Origin: a virus
DNA length: 50,830 nt
Reading direction: 5' to 3' (one strand)
Virus record (IMG/VR): IMGVR_UViG_3300027513_000020
Coordinates: 1-50,830 of that record
Made by a program: the position numbers and the translations under genes. Within the stretch, counting starts at the first letter, position 1. Each line of letters opens with the position of its first letter. The notes under the pieces were generated by a model. That model worked only from the letters and a program-made list of their open reading frames with translations, ran no database searches and was not told the origin of the DNA. Shown piece after piece: positions 23,060-31,371 of this stretch.

Positions 23060-23241
23060 CGGGCCGGCTCGCTTCCGTAGGTCCGCTCTTCGGTCTCGAC
23101 GTACCGCTGCACGGCTTCGACAATCAGGTGGGACCGCTTCCGGCCGGTGGTGTCCGTGAGCCGGTCCAGCCGGCGGCGCAGCGGCGCCGGGAGGTCGAGG
23201 GCGATGCGGTTCGGGCGCTTCGGGGCCTGGGTCTCTTCCAT
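23056..23241 (-). CDS. Ribbon-helix-helix DNA-binding protein
   Basis: 61 residues from the ATG at 23241. RPNRIALDLPAPLRRRLDRL, then GRKRSHLIVEAVQRYVETEE, is a CopG/Arc-type ribbon-helix-helix. It leads a two-gene unit with the zinc-ribbon membrane protein. An inverted repeat over its own promoter is a likely autoregulatory operator. The start lacks a Shine-Dalgarno but lies six bases after a -10 box, so a leaderless message is likely. Confidence 0.75.
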   Translation of the reverse strand: MEETQAPKRPNRIALDLPAPLRRRLDRLTDTTGRKRSHLIVEAVQRYVETEERTYGSEPAR

Positions 23242-23247
23242 AGCCGC

Positions 23248-23271
23248 AGTGTAGCACATTGGATAGCCAAT
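23248..23271 (-). promoter_or_regulatory. Leaderless promoter and palindromic operator
   Basis: On the minus strand TGCTACACT is an extended -10 whose last base is six bases before the ATG at 23241. The palindrome ATTGG-ATAG-CCAAT (23258-23271) lies just upstream and is a candidate operator for the RHH protein. It also sits immediately before the ATG (23274) of the divergent tail gene, so binding could affect both directions. Confidence 0.65.
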
Positions 23272-23273
23272 AG

Positions 23274-25853
23274 ATGGCAAACCGGGGACGATTGCGGCTA
23301 GACGCGGACGGCTTCAGCCGCACTTCCGAGGAGCGGTATGACGATCAGTTCAGCGGCAAACGGCTCTACGACATCTTCCTGAAGGACCCCCTGAACCCGC
23401 AGGCCGGCTTCCGCCCCGGAACCGGGTTCTGGAACCCCGGCGGCAAGGAGTACCTGCTCCCCTTGCCGCGGCAGTTCAACCCCACCTGGTTCAAAGACCC
23501 CCGGCTCGTCGATCACGTCCTGAAGGCCGCGCTGTGGACGTTCACGAGCGGCCTCACCGTCCAGACCTTCTCCCCTTCCCACGCGCACCCGTTCGGACCC
23601 AGCTACCCCGCCAACGAGTGGATGGTCATCCACACCGGGACCGCAACCGGCCCCAGTCTCGACAGCCGGAACTACACGGCGATCGGGCAGGCGTGCGGGA
23701 ACATCATCTTCCCGGCCGGCATGAAGACGCTCGCCGTCTGCGGCCAGACGCCGCCCTCGGTCGGGACGCCCCTCGGCTCCGTGGGGTACGAGAACCTCCT
23801 CCCCTACTTCCAGACCCAGGTCTTCCCGGCGCCGGACAACACCGTCGTCTTCGGGTGGAGCAACTTCTGCGTGGTCCTGTTCGGGACCGGCGGCTACCTG
23901 CTCCGGAACCCGAACGGCGACAAGGCGACCTGGGAGCGGCTGGCCTGGTGGAACTCCATCGTGGGGCCGCACGATCCCAGCAAGCCGCAGACGCAGCAGT
24001 CGGGGTTCGCCTCCGGGGACTTCATCCCGGCTTTCCGGGGCTTCCTCGTCTCGGATCTGGGCGAACGGGACTACTGGGTCTCCTTCTCCCACGGCGGCGG
24101 GACGCGGGTGCCGTGGCGCAGTGCGGTCGGGCCGACCTCGGCCGCGACGGGACCCTGGTGGATCGCGGGGCCGACCGCGACCTCCCTGATCGTGCAGGTG
24201 CAGATCGCGGGCTACGAGGGCACGCACACGGCGGGGAACCGGCCGATCCTCTTCGACTTCCCGCAGGGGCAGGCGCCGACGCAGCCGCCGGTCTACGAGC
24301 TGCGGGGCCTGCTCCACGCGAACCCCGGTGACATCACCGTCTCCCACGGGGCGGGCGGCTATACCTACACCTCGCCGGCCGGCGCGAAGATCACTTACAT
24401 GCTCCAGGACGCCGTGACGCTCATGGAGTGGGTGAGTGACGGCATCGCGCACCGGGGCACCCTCTACCTCTCCCTCTTCCCGGCGAACTTCGGCCTGACG
24501 AACGCCGGCTACCTCGCGCCGCAGGTGAAGCTGTTCGAGTTCTCCTTTCCCGCGCACATCGTGCCGCGCACAAACAGCGAGTTCATCCTCCTCGACACCG
24601 AGTTCGACCGGTGGGGAACGGAGGCGTCCTACTACGACTGCGGGCAGGGCCAGATCCGCGTCTTCTTCCGGGTGCTCGACGACATCGGCGGGGCGGGTGG
24701 GCTGGCCCTGGAGTCCGGCGGCTACCACGAGCGGTTCGGGTTCCCCATCGTCTACGAGGAGACGGCGGAGGTCGGCCCGCCGGACTGGGTGCCGCGCTGG
24801 CGGGCGTGGGCCGAGACCTTCGAGCTGGACGAGCTGGCCTCCGAGGACGACGCGAGCGGCCTCCGCCACTACCTGCTGAAAGCGAAACCAATGCTGCACC
24901 GGGCGCAGCAGAAGTGGACGTACCCGCCCCGGATCTTCAACCCGGCCGCGGTGCCGCCCGGGACCGTGGAGCACACCTTTGCCATCGCGGCCACCCTGCG
25001 CAGCAGCCATTTCGACACGACGGACCCGGACCAGGTCTCGATCACGGCGGACCCGGCGAGCGGCACGGAGCGGGCGCGGCTGCCGGGAACGTGGGGGACG
25101 GAGTACGCGCAAGCCGCGCCGGCGGCGGACCCGGACGACGATGCCTGGGGGCCGACCTGGAGCGAGCAGCGGCTCGCCTACATGCAGCGGATCGCCACGG
25201 ACTGGGCCGGCTGGGTGCTCTACACGGACCTCCTGGGGGAGGTCTACTACCATCCCGATCTGCCCCAGGGACTCGCCGCGGGGGAGTGGCTTTACTACGC
25301 CGGCATCACGCTCTACCGGCGGATCCAGGACGCCGCGGCGGCGGGCGTCAACCGGATGCAGGTCTACGCCGAGACCGGGTATCTGCTCATCCGCCCGAAA
25401 GGCAATGTCGTCACCGTTTACGGCAAGGACGACGAAGGCAAGGTGGTCCGCGCGATCGCCCGCGACAACGCCGCGATCACGGACCTCACGAACCCGAACT
25501 TCAGCGGTGAGGAGAACGCGATCACGACGGTGGCCCGGCTCGCGGTCGGCGACAGCGCGCTCACGCAGCTTGCCTTCATCAAGCTGCGGCGGGATGGGCG
25601 GAAGCGGGTGATCCGCCGGTTCAAGGTGGACCTCGCGCCGTGGGAGCTGGAGGGGGGCGTGAGCCAGTTCGACGTGGGGCACGTCTTCACGGCGGCGGGA
25701 CGCGGGACGTTCGTCTGCATCCATCTCTCCGTCGAGGGGAAGCACCGCGGTCTCTACGAAACGATCATCACGGGGGAGCGGATCCCCGTCGGCTCCGTGG
25801 AAGGCGCGCTGCCGGGACCGTTCCCCGGCAGCGGGGATGAGGAGATCCCCTAG
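23274..25853 (+). CDS. Large tail protein (distal tail / tip candidate)
   Basis: 859 residues. It is the first gene after the tape measure once the accessory pair is discounted, where distal tail or tail-tip proteins are encoded. Aromatic and Gly/Pro-rich beta segments dominate (SGKRLYDIFLKDPLNPQAGF, FVCIHLSVEGKHRGLYETII). No clear domain name can be assigned. The ATG at 23274 has no Shine-Dalgarno, so it is leaderless, or a later start is used. Confidence 0.55.
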   Translation: MANRGRLRLDADGFSRTSEERYDDQFSGKRLYDIFLKDPLNPQAGFRPGTGFWNPGGKEYLLPLPRQFNPTWFKDPRLVDHVLKAALWTFTSGLTVQTFSPSHAHPFGPSYPANEWMVIHTGTATGPSLDSRNYTAIGQACGNIIFPAGMKTLAVCGQTPPSVGTPLGSVGYENLLPYFQTQVFPAPDNTVVFGWSNFCVVLFGTGGYLLRNPNGDKATWERLAWWNSIVGPHDPSKPQTQQSGFASGDFIPAFRGFLVSDLGERDYWVSFSHGGGTRVPWRSAVGPTSAATGPWWIAGPTATSLIVQVQIAGYEGTHTAGNRPILFDFPQGQAPTQPPVYELRGLLHANPGDITVSHGAGGYTYTSPAGAKITYMLQDAVTLMEWVSDGIAHRGTLYLSLFPANFGLTNAGYLAPQVKLFEFSFPAHIVPRTNSEFILLDTEFDRWGTEASYYDCGQGQIRVFFRVLDDIGGAGGLALESGGYHERFGFPIVYEETAEVGPPDWVPRWRAWAETFELDELASEDDASGLRHYLLKAKPMLHRAQQKWTYPPRIFNPAAVPPGTVEHTFAIAATLRSSHFDTTDPDQVSITADPASGTERARLPGTWGTEYAQAAPAADPDDDAWGPTWSEQRLAYMQRIATDWAGWVLYTDLLGEVYYHPDLPQGLAAGEWLYYAGITLYRRIQDAAAAGVNRMQVYAETGYLLIRPKGNVVTVYGKDDEGKVVRAIARDNAAITDLTNPNFSGEENAITTVARLAVGDSALTQLAFIKLRRDGRKRVIRRFKVDLAPWELEGGVSQFDVGHVFTAAGRGTFVCIHLSVEGKHRGLYETIITGERIPVGSVEGALPGPFPGSGDEEIP

Positions 25854-26060
25854 ATGCCCTACCGGCAGGAGCAGCACCGCGCGCAGCTCCGGGAGTACGC
25901 CGCCGGCGCCCGGGACCAGGGCGACCTCCAGGAAGTCGCCTTCCCGGCCCAGAGCCCGCTGGACCCCCTGGGGATCAACCCGCGGAAGGCGGAGCGCACC
26001 GTCGTCGTCACCGAGGTGGCGTGGATCGGGTTCGGCTCGCTGCACAACATGACGACTTGA
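25854..26060 (+). CDS. Small tail-region protein
   Basis: 68 residues beginning directly after the upstream stop. MPYRQEQHRAQLREYAAGAR is polar and helical; the end (TVVVTEVAWIGFGSLHNMTT) is beta-like. Likely a small tail or assembly protein; no family is recognised. It is followed by the strong ribosome binding site of the next gene. Confidence 0.55.
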   Translation: MPYRQEQHRAQLREYAAGARDQGDLQEVAFPAQSPLDPLGINPRKAERTVVVTEVAWIGFGSLHNMTT

Positions 26061-26068
26061 GGGGAAAG

Positions 26069-26581
26069 ATGCAGGAAGCACCCGCACCGCGGCCCGGGCT
26101 CCGGCCGGGAACGCCGCCGGTCCCGCAGCCGGGGTCCCGGACCGCACCGCCGACCCCGCGAAAGCAACTCGCGGACCTCCTCGCGGATCGGGAGGCGGTC
26201 ACGCAGGCCGGGCAGGCGGCGGCGGCGCTCCAGCCGGGCGAGGTCGGGATCCGCTTCGTCGCGCGCCTCTTGCCGGGCCTGGTGCCGGCCGCCGCTTCCG
26301 TCCCGGAGTTCGTGCAGCGGCTCCGGGCTGCGGGCTGGCCGGTGCTCTTGCCGGGCCTGGACCCGGTGCAGGTCGGAGACCTCTTCGTCCTCGCGGGGGA
26401 GGACCGGGTCCCCTTTGCGATCGGGTTCGTCGGGCCGCTGGTGGTCGGCGGGAAGGAGTTCACCACGGTAGAGGCCGGCGGGGAGCGGCAGCGTCTTCCC
26501 TTCACGGCGGCCACGTTCTTCCTCCGCCTGCCCTGTCCTCAATGTGACCAGGCCGCAGGCGGCCCCCCGCGGCGCGGGTGA
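26069..26581 (+). CDS. Tail protein resembling a degenerate NlpC/P60-like domain
   Basis: 170 residues from an ATG preceded by GAGGGGAAAG. After a Pro-rich start, the order EVGIRFVARLLP, SVPEFVQRLRAAGWPVL and VQVGDLFVLAGEDRVPFAIG mimics the helix, segment and 'GD-hVGi' layout of NlpC/P60 or CHAP peptidases. The positions where catalytic Cys and His would be hold non-catalytic residues (IRF; FAIG). If the fold is right, it has a structural role in tail assembly. It could also be unrelated. Confidence 0.4.
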   Translation: MQEAPAPRPGLRPGTPPVPQPGSRTAPPTPRKQLADLLADREAVTQAGQAAAALQPGEVGIRFVARLLPGLVPAAASVPEFVQRLRAAGWPVLLPGLDPVQVGDLFVLAGEDRVPFAIGFVGPLVVGGKEFTTVEAGGERQRLPFTAATFFLRLPCPQCDQAAGGPPRRG

Positions 26582-26615
26582 GGCGACCGGTCCCAGCCTC
26601 GGAGAGGTTGAGTAA

Positions 26616-28541
26616 GTGGCGCGCGAATGGACGACCACCGACGGGTATGGAGACTGCGAAGGCTTCACCCCCATCACGCTCTCGGGGGCTCCGTCCGGGT
26701 ATCAGCGGAAGGCCTCGCTCGGTCCACTGCATGTCACGATCTTTAGCTGCTTCGGGGAGCCGCCGGAGTGCTGCGACGCCCCGCCGCCGGGACCGGACTG
26801 GGCGAAGCGGGACTGCGGCATCCCCTCCGCGCACTGCGAGTGGTATCAGGGCGCCGACCCGATCACCGGCATCACGCCGGCCGCATACGCGCACACGTCC
26901 ACCGGCTGGCTGCCGTCCTGGGTCTGGGCGAAAGCCGGGCACTACGATGAGGCGACCAGCGGGTTCCCGCCCCTCGACCGGGACTGGTACTTCACCGATC
27001 CCGTCCAGTGCTACCTCTGCGATACCGCGGGGGCGGCGACCGGCGGCATCGGCACCTGTCACGCGATCTGCCCGGTGTGTCCGTTCCACATCTCGAACCC
27101 GTGGACGTTCGATCCGGCGAGCGGGAAGTGCTACCGCGGGACCGGGGACGTCTTCCCCTGTCCGGAAGGCACCGTCTACGACAGCGAGTGCAACGTCTGC
27201 CGCTCGCTCGACCCGCCGCAATCCTGCTGGACCTGGGTGGATTGCGCCTGGCAGCGGCCGGACACGGACTGCCCCGGGGAGAGCTTCTGGGACTGGGAGA
27301 CCTGCCAGTGTGAGTGCCCGGAAGGGCAGTGCTACTACGCGGTCACCGGCGAGTGCGTGGACCGGGAAGACGGCGTTGACTGCACCGGCTTCTTCGCGGG
27401 GATGGATTGCTGGTGGGACCCGAACCAGTGCCTCTGCGAGTGCTGCGACCCCGGCTCCTGCTACTGCATCCTCACCGGGACCTGCATCCCCTGCGACGAG
27501 GATTCAGACGGCTACCCGCAGTGCTTTGCGGAGCGGGAGTGCGCGTGGAACGCGGCCACCTGCGTCTTCGACTGCACGACGCCGGAGTGCCCGGAAGGGG
27601 AAGAGTACGATCTCGATACCTGTTCCTGCGTCGGGACCGATACGGCGATTGCGGGGGAGGGCGTCGATTATGCGATCTGCCCGGCCACCGGCTTCCACTA
27701 CCGGGCGTACCGGCGCAGCTCCGGCGCCGAGGTCCGGGTGGCCCGGAGCCGGGACGGGGGCCGGACCTGGGACGCTCCGGTAACGCTCGCCAGCGACGCG
27801 GACGCGACCGCCGGCCTCGGCGCGTGGCCGGCGCTGGAGGTGGACCGGTGGGGGACGGTCTACTGCTGGTATCACACGACCGCCCCGGCCGCGCAGGGCT
27901 ACTACTCCGCGGACGGGGGCGCGACCTTTGCCCTCTACGCCACCCACACGGGGCTGCGGTATCCTCGCCCGCGGTTCCGCCTCGAGCGGCTGGTGGTGAC
28001 GGCGCATGTTGCGAACGCGCTGAATCTCTATGAGTCCGACGACGGGGGAGCCACCCTCGCCCTCGCGCTCACGTTCGGGACGGGGGTCCCGAAGCAGCGG
28101 ACCGTGATGCAGGTGGACCGCCGGGATTACGTCCACCTCCTGTGGGACGAGGGCGACGGGGACATCAGCCACCGGGGGAGCCGGACGCCCGGGGTGCTCG
28201 CCTCGTGGGTGCAGGACTTCATCACGTTTCTCGGGCGGATCCCCGGCTACGCGATCGCGGTGCCGGCGGCGGTGACGGTCTGGTTTGCCGAGGCGAGCGC
28301 GGTCCTCTCCGCGGAACGATCCCTCGCGGACTACGCGACGAATGACGAGCCTTGCGGGGTGCCGGGAGTGGACCCGTCCATGACGTTCAAGATCTGCTCG
28401 CCGGGGATGGCGGCCGACCGCTACGGGATCTACTACTACCTGAACCGGGAAAGTGTGGGCAACGACCTTTTCACCTGGGGGAGCCAGACCGGCGGCGAGA
28501 CCTGGTCGCTGCTGGAGGACATCGGCGGAGGCATCTCTTGA
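26616..28541 (+). CDS. Cysteine-rich tail protein with BNR (sialidase-like) repeats
   Basis: 641 residues from a GTG. The first roughly 345 residues contain about 40 cysteines in EGF-like spacing (CPVCPFHIS, CQCECPEGQCYY, CLCECCDPGSCYC), which is exceptional for a virion protein. Residues from about 360 carry Asp-box motifs: SRDGGRTW exactly, then SADGGATF, SDDGGATL and SQTGGETW. These indicate a beta-propeller of the sialidase/BNR class. A receptor-binding or glycan-binding tail fibre is likely. Disulfides or bound metal would explain the Cys-rich arm. Confidence 0.7.
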   Translation: MAREWTTTDGYGDCEGFTPITLSGAPSGYQRKASLGPLHVTIFSCFGEPPECCDAPPPGPDWAKRDCGIPSAHCEWYQGADPITGITPAAYAHTSTGWLPSWVWAKAGHYDEATSGFPPLDRDWYFTDPVQCYLCDTAGAATGGIGTCHAICPVCPFHISNPWTFDPASGKCYRGTGDVFPCPEGTVYDSECNVCRSLDPPQSCWTWVDCAWQRPDTDCPGESFWDWETCQCECPEGQCYYAVTGECVDREDGVDCTGFFAGMDCWWDPNQCLCECCDPGSCYCILTGTCIPCDEDSDGYPQCFAERECAWNAATCVFDCTTPECPEGEEYDLDTCSCVGTDTAIAGEGVDYAICPATGFHYRAYRRSSGAEVRVARSRDGGRTWDAPVTLASDADATAGLGAWPALEVDRWGTVYCWYHTTAPAAQGYYSADGGATFALYATHTGLRYPRPRFRLERLVVTAHVANALNLYESDDGGATLALALTFGTGVPKQRTVMQVDRRDYVHLLWDEGDGDISHRGSRTPGVLASWVQDFITFLGRIPGYAIAVPAAVTVWFAEASAVLSAERSLADYATNDEPCGVPGVDPSMTFKICSPGMAADRYGIYYYLNRESVGNDLFTWGSQTGGETWSLLEDIGGGIS

Positions 28542-29287
28542 GCTATCTACCGCGACAGGGAGCCAGCTACAGCAAGCCCTACAGCCTCGACCGGGACAAC
28601 CAGCGGGGGGACGAGCTCGACGCCGGCCTGAACGCGCGCCTGCCCCCCGGGATCCTCTCCGGCGGCGGCATCACCGTCTCGGCCGCCCTGGAGATCGAGC
28701 TCGCGGCCGAGACGGTCGTCTGGACGGCGGGGCTGCGGTTCAACACCGGCGTCGATCCGCTGCCGCTCACGGTCGCGGGGGCGCCATCCGGGGAGGTCTA
28801 CGTATGGGGGCTGCTCACGCGGACGGCGGCCAACCAGAACGAGCGGACGGAGCTGGACACGTACGCGTTCGTCCTCAGCTATCTGCCCGACGATCCGACG
28901 CCGCCGAGCGAGTACCACGTCCCGCTCGCGGTGCTCCCCCTCGACGGCTCCGGGAACATCGACGCCGCGAACGTCAACGCGAATCCCCTCGGCAAGTGGG
29001 CGAACCCGCCGAACCGCGGCTTCCGGTCGATCGACCTGGCCGGCTCGGGCGACTACACGCTCTCCGCGGCGGAAGCGCGGGCGGGGGTGCTGAAGCTGAC
29101 GGGGGCGCTGACCGGCGCCCGGAGCCTGATCCTGCCGTTCCGGGCGGGTGACGTCAGGTTGATCCACAACGCGACCACGGGCGCGTTCGCGATCACGGCG
29201 AAGATCGCGGGCGGCACCGGAGAGGCGGTCCCGCAGGGCGCCGTGAGCAGCGTCTACTGCGACGACACCGACATCGTGGTCGTGTAG
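28538..29287 (+). CDS. C-terminal tail fibre/baseplate protein
   Basis: 249 residues from a TTG that overlaps the upstream TGA, with GGAGG six bases before it. Beta-rich with LLTRTAANQNERTELDTYAF and FRAGDVRLIHNATTGAFAIT, then AVPQGAVSSVYCDDTDIVVV. The last part is the common phage fibre-tip pattern ending in 'v.cdgtd'. It is the last gene of the late operon. Likely exposed at the tail tip. Confidence 0.65.
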   Translation: MSYLPRQGASYSKPYSLDRDNQRGDELDAGLNARLPPGILSGGGITVSAALEIELAAETVVWTAGLRFNTGVDPLPLTVAGAPSGEVYVWGLLTRTAANQNERTELDTYAFVLSYLPDDPTPPSEYHVPLAVLPLDGSGNIDAANVNANPLGKWANPPNRGFRSIDLAGSGDYTLSAAEARAGVLKLTGALTGARSLILPFRAGDVRLIHNATTGAFAITAKIAGGTGEAVPQGAVSSVYCDDTDIVVV

Positions 29288-29313
29288 CTTCGCCGGCCGC
29301 TCCCTGAATCACG

Positions 29314-29358
29314 AAGCCCCGTACCGCGCTATGGCACGTAGCGCGGTACGGGGCTTTC
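29314..29358. terminator. Strong hairpin terminator at end of late genes
   Basis: A perfect 17-bp stem (29314-29330 with 29340-29356) around nine bases ends in GGGGCTTTCG on the plus strand and GGGGCTTCGTG on the minus strand. It separates the convergent late and early units and probably works both ways. Confidence 0.85.
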
Positions 29359-29427
29359 GCTGCGTCTGGCCTGACCTTCCGCGCGACCATTAGCAGCAGT
29401 CGGCGCAGCGGGGGCCGGCGGGCAGCC

Positions 29428-29691
29428 TCACCACGGCTGCTCCCAGGCCTCCTCGCGGTCCAGCTCCTCCTCCTCTGCGGCGGTGCAGGGCCGCCCGCCC
29501 TCGTCCGGAGGTCCGAGCGGGTCCGCCTCACGCGGGATCGGCCGGCCGACCAGCACCAGGACCTCGCCGGCTGCCGTCTCGACGCGGATTCCCGGCGTGC
29601 CGGTCTCCCGGTGCGTCGCGGGGAAGGCGAGCAACTCCAGGTCCGCGCGCAGGTGCATCAGGATCGAGTCTCGCAGGTCGGTGGGGGTCAT
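29428..29691 (-). CDS. Small acidic early protein
   Basis: 87 residues from the ATG at 29691 with GGAGAG upstream. The N-terminus TPTDLRDSILMHLRADLELL is helical; IRVETAAGEVLVLVGRPIPR is beta-like; the end is strongly acidic. It is the last gene of the leftward unit before the terminator. No family is recognised. Confidence 0.6.
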   Translation of the reverse strand: MTPTDLRDSILMHLRADLELLAFPATHRETGTPGIRVETAAGEVLVLVGRPIPREADPLGPPDEGGRPCTAAEEEELDREEAWEQPW

Positions 29692-29744
29692 CAGGCTCTC
29701 CAGAGGGAAGGGGGCGCCGGCAGGAACCGGCGCCCCCGTTGCTG

Positions 29745-30080
29745 CTACTCGCCGCCGAGGAGGCGGGCGACGGCGCGGAGACTCGAGTGCTCTGCCTGGA
29801 GTACCCGCACCCGCAGGGCCGCCTGGTGGACGCGCTCGCCGGCCTGTCGCGCCCGGTCGCGGTCCAGCACCGTCCGCGCGTAGAGGCTCGCCTTCCGCTC
29901 CGCCTCGTTCTTGCCGTCGAGGCCCTGGAGGGTAAGGCTCGCCTCGTTCTCCTCCAGGATGCACTTCGCTTCGGTCGCCTCGCGCTGCGCCTGGAGGAGA
30001 TCCTCCTCGGCGGCCTCCAGCGCGGCAGGCAGGGCGAGCAGCCGGGTCGCCAGCTCGTCACGGTTCAGGGTGGTGGTCAT
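29745..30080 (-). CDS. Conserved-type phage coiled-coil protein
   Basis: 111 residues, almost entirely helical: ALEAAEEDLLQAQREATEAK, and LDGKNEAERKASL followed by a basic helix. The GKNEAER motif recurs in small phage early proteins encoded near recombination genes. It may be an accessory to DNA metabolism; no activity is known to me. Its ATG overlaps the stop of the upstream HNH-like gene (ATGA), so the two are co-translated. Confidence 0.65.
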   Translation of the reverse strand: MTTTLNRDELATRLLALPAALEAAEEDLLQAQREATEAKCILEENEASLTLQGLDGKNEAERKASLYARTVLDRDRARQAGERVHQAALRVRVLQAEHSSLRAVARLLGGE

Positions 30081-30730
30081 CGGGCTGTCTGCTCCTTCGC
30101 GCTGTGGTAACGCTCACGCGCCTTCCGGCAAATCTCTTCGCGCCTGGCCTGGTAGTGTGCCGCCCCGTAGGCGCGACGGCAGGCTTTGCACTGCCGCTGG
30201 TTGCGGACGTAGAACGTGTTGGCCTCGTCGTACGGGTGACCTTGGGGGCAGTGGGTCTTCCGGCTGTTGGCCGAACCGCGCTTCTCTGGCCGAGGCGCCG
30301 CCTGTCGGGCGGGAGTAGTCAGCGCTCGTTCGACGGACCAGCCCCGATCCAGCCGGCCCCAGAGGGCGCCCGGCGAGAGACCGGCGCGCCGCGCCCACTC
30401 TGCGATCGTCAGGGTTTCCCCCTGGTACTCCAGCAGGCGACTCTTCCGCAGGTTCTGGCACTGCTCGATCTGCGTGGCCCAGCGGCAGTTGTCCGGCGAG
30501 TACGGGCCGTTGTTGTCCTTCCGCTCCAGCGTGTGTTGGGCAGAGGGGCGCTCGCCCATATCCGCGAGAAAGGTCTCCGCCTGGAGCCATCGCTCGCAGA
30601 CCCTGATCCCTCGCCCGCCGTAGTGCCGGTAGTCCGGATGGTTGGGATTTGAGCAGCGCTGGATCATCGCGCTCCAGGCTCTGTACTCGGGAGTAGGGTT
30701 TCCAGTTGCGTTCCGGTGTTTGGTCGGCAT
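30077..30730 (-). CDS. HNH-like protein with added C-terminal zinc domain
   Basis: 217 residues; the ATG at 30730 has GGAG seven to eight bases upstream. The middle block (HYGGRGIRVCERW, LADMGERP, NGPYSPDNCRWATQIEQCQN) closely matches the gene at 2319-2930, and the end segment GRLDRGWSVERALTTP also corresponds. It lacks the N-terminal zinc ribbon of that paralogue. Instead it ends with HCPQGHPYDEANTF and QCKACRRA, the zinc motif of another phage HNH family. A nuclease or homing role is likely. Confidence 0.65.
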   Translation of the reverse strand: MPTKHRNATGNPTPEYRAWSAMIQRCSNPNHPDYRHYGGRGIRVCERWLQAETFLADMGERPSAQHTLERKDNNGPYSPDNCRWATQIEQCQNLRKSRLLEYQGETLTIAEWARRAGLSPGALWGRLDRGWSVERALTTPARQAAPRPEKRGSANSRKTHCPQGHPYDEANTFYVRNQRQCKACRRAYGAAHYQARREEICRKARERYHSAKEQTAR

Positions 30731-30774
30731 CACCGTTCTCCAGGGCCGGGACAGTGGCGTCCGGGCGGCACTGA

Positions 30775-31227
30775 TCAGAAGGAATCGGCCTGGCCCATGC
30801 CATTGAGCAGCGCGAGGATGTGCTTGCAGCGCATGCCCGGGACGTTTCGGCACCGGTAGTGGTAATCCGGACAGCTACAGTTGTGGTGCGTCGTTTCATG
30901 AACCTCGCCGGACTTCGGATTGAAGCAGTAGAAGAACGGGCGCCCGCTGTCGGTGTTCAGGCAGAATGCGTAGCCGTCTCCCTCGGACAGGGCGGTTCGG
31001 AGCCGCTGGTCCTGCGCCCCTCTTACCAGCTCCGCGTACCGCTGGTCGCTCGCCGGCTGCGAGGCCACGAAGAAGCGGACGGTGTCGCTCCTGGTGCGGT
31101 TGCTCTCGCCGACGTGGACCTCGGTGAAGCGGGGGTTGGCGGCGAGGCACGCCGCGAAGCGATCGGCAGCGGGGCGGTCCATGAGCCTGGTCCGGTAACC
31201 GGCTCCGGCGGATGATATGGTTTGCAT
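30775..31227 (-). CDS. SWIM zinc-finger protein
   Basis: 150 residues from the ATG at 31227. The C-terminus has HNCSCPDYHYRCRNVPGMRC followed by KHILALLNGM, the CxC...CxH arrangement of SWIM zinc fingers, which bind DNA or proteins. The N-terminal half (ESNRTRSDTVRFFVASQPAS) is unassigned. It is the first gene of the short leftward unit with its own promoter at 31302. The role may be DNA binding in replication or host takeover. Confidence 0.75.
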   Translation of the reverse strand: MQTISSAGAGYRTRLMDRPAADRFAACLAANPRFTEVHVGESNRTRSDTVRFFVASQPASDQRYAELVRGAQDQRLRTALSEGDGYAFCLNTDSGRPFFYCFNPKSGEVHETTHHNCSCPDYHYRCRNVPGMRCKHILALLNGMGQADSF

Positions 31228-31301
31228 CGGGAACTCTCCTCAGAGTGACCAGGAAGGGCGCTGAACTTACCAGGGTGCGGCGCCCTTCTTCCTACACGCT
31301 A

Positions 31302-31310
31302 ATTATACCA
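31302..31310 (-). promoter_or_regulatory. Extended -10 promoter for SWIM-protein unit
   Basis: TGGTATAAT on the minus strand is a full extended -10 box about 75 bases before the ATG at 31227. A TGAC-containing -35 lies 17-18 bases upstream. The ten bases CGTGGTATAA recur on the plus strand at 31355-31364, making a symmetric divergent pair. Confidence 0.75.
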
Positions 31311-31354
31311 CGAAGGGAATAGATAGGTCAGGAGCTTGCGAAAACAGTTCCCCC

Positions 31355-31365
31355 CGTGGTATAAA
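31355..31365 (+). promoter_or_regulatory. Extended -10 promoter of the defence-like cassette, leaderless
   Basis: CGTGGTATAAA holds an extended -10 (TGGTATAAA) whose end is six bases before the GTG at 31372. No Shine-Dalgarno is present. It shares CGTGGTATAA with the opposing promoter at 31312-31303, so one regulator could see both. Confidence 0.7.
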
Positions 31366-31371
31366 TCTCGC

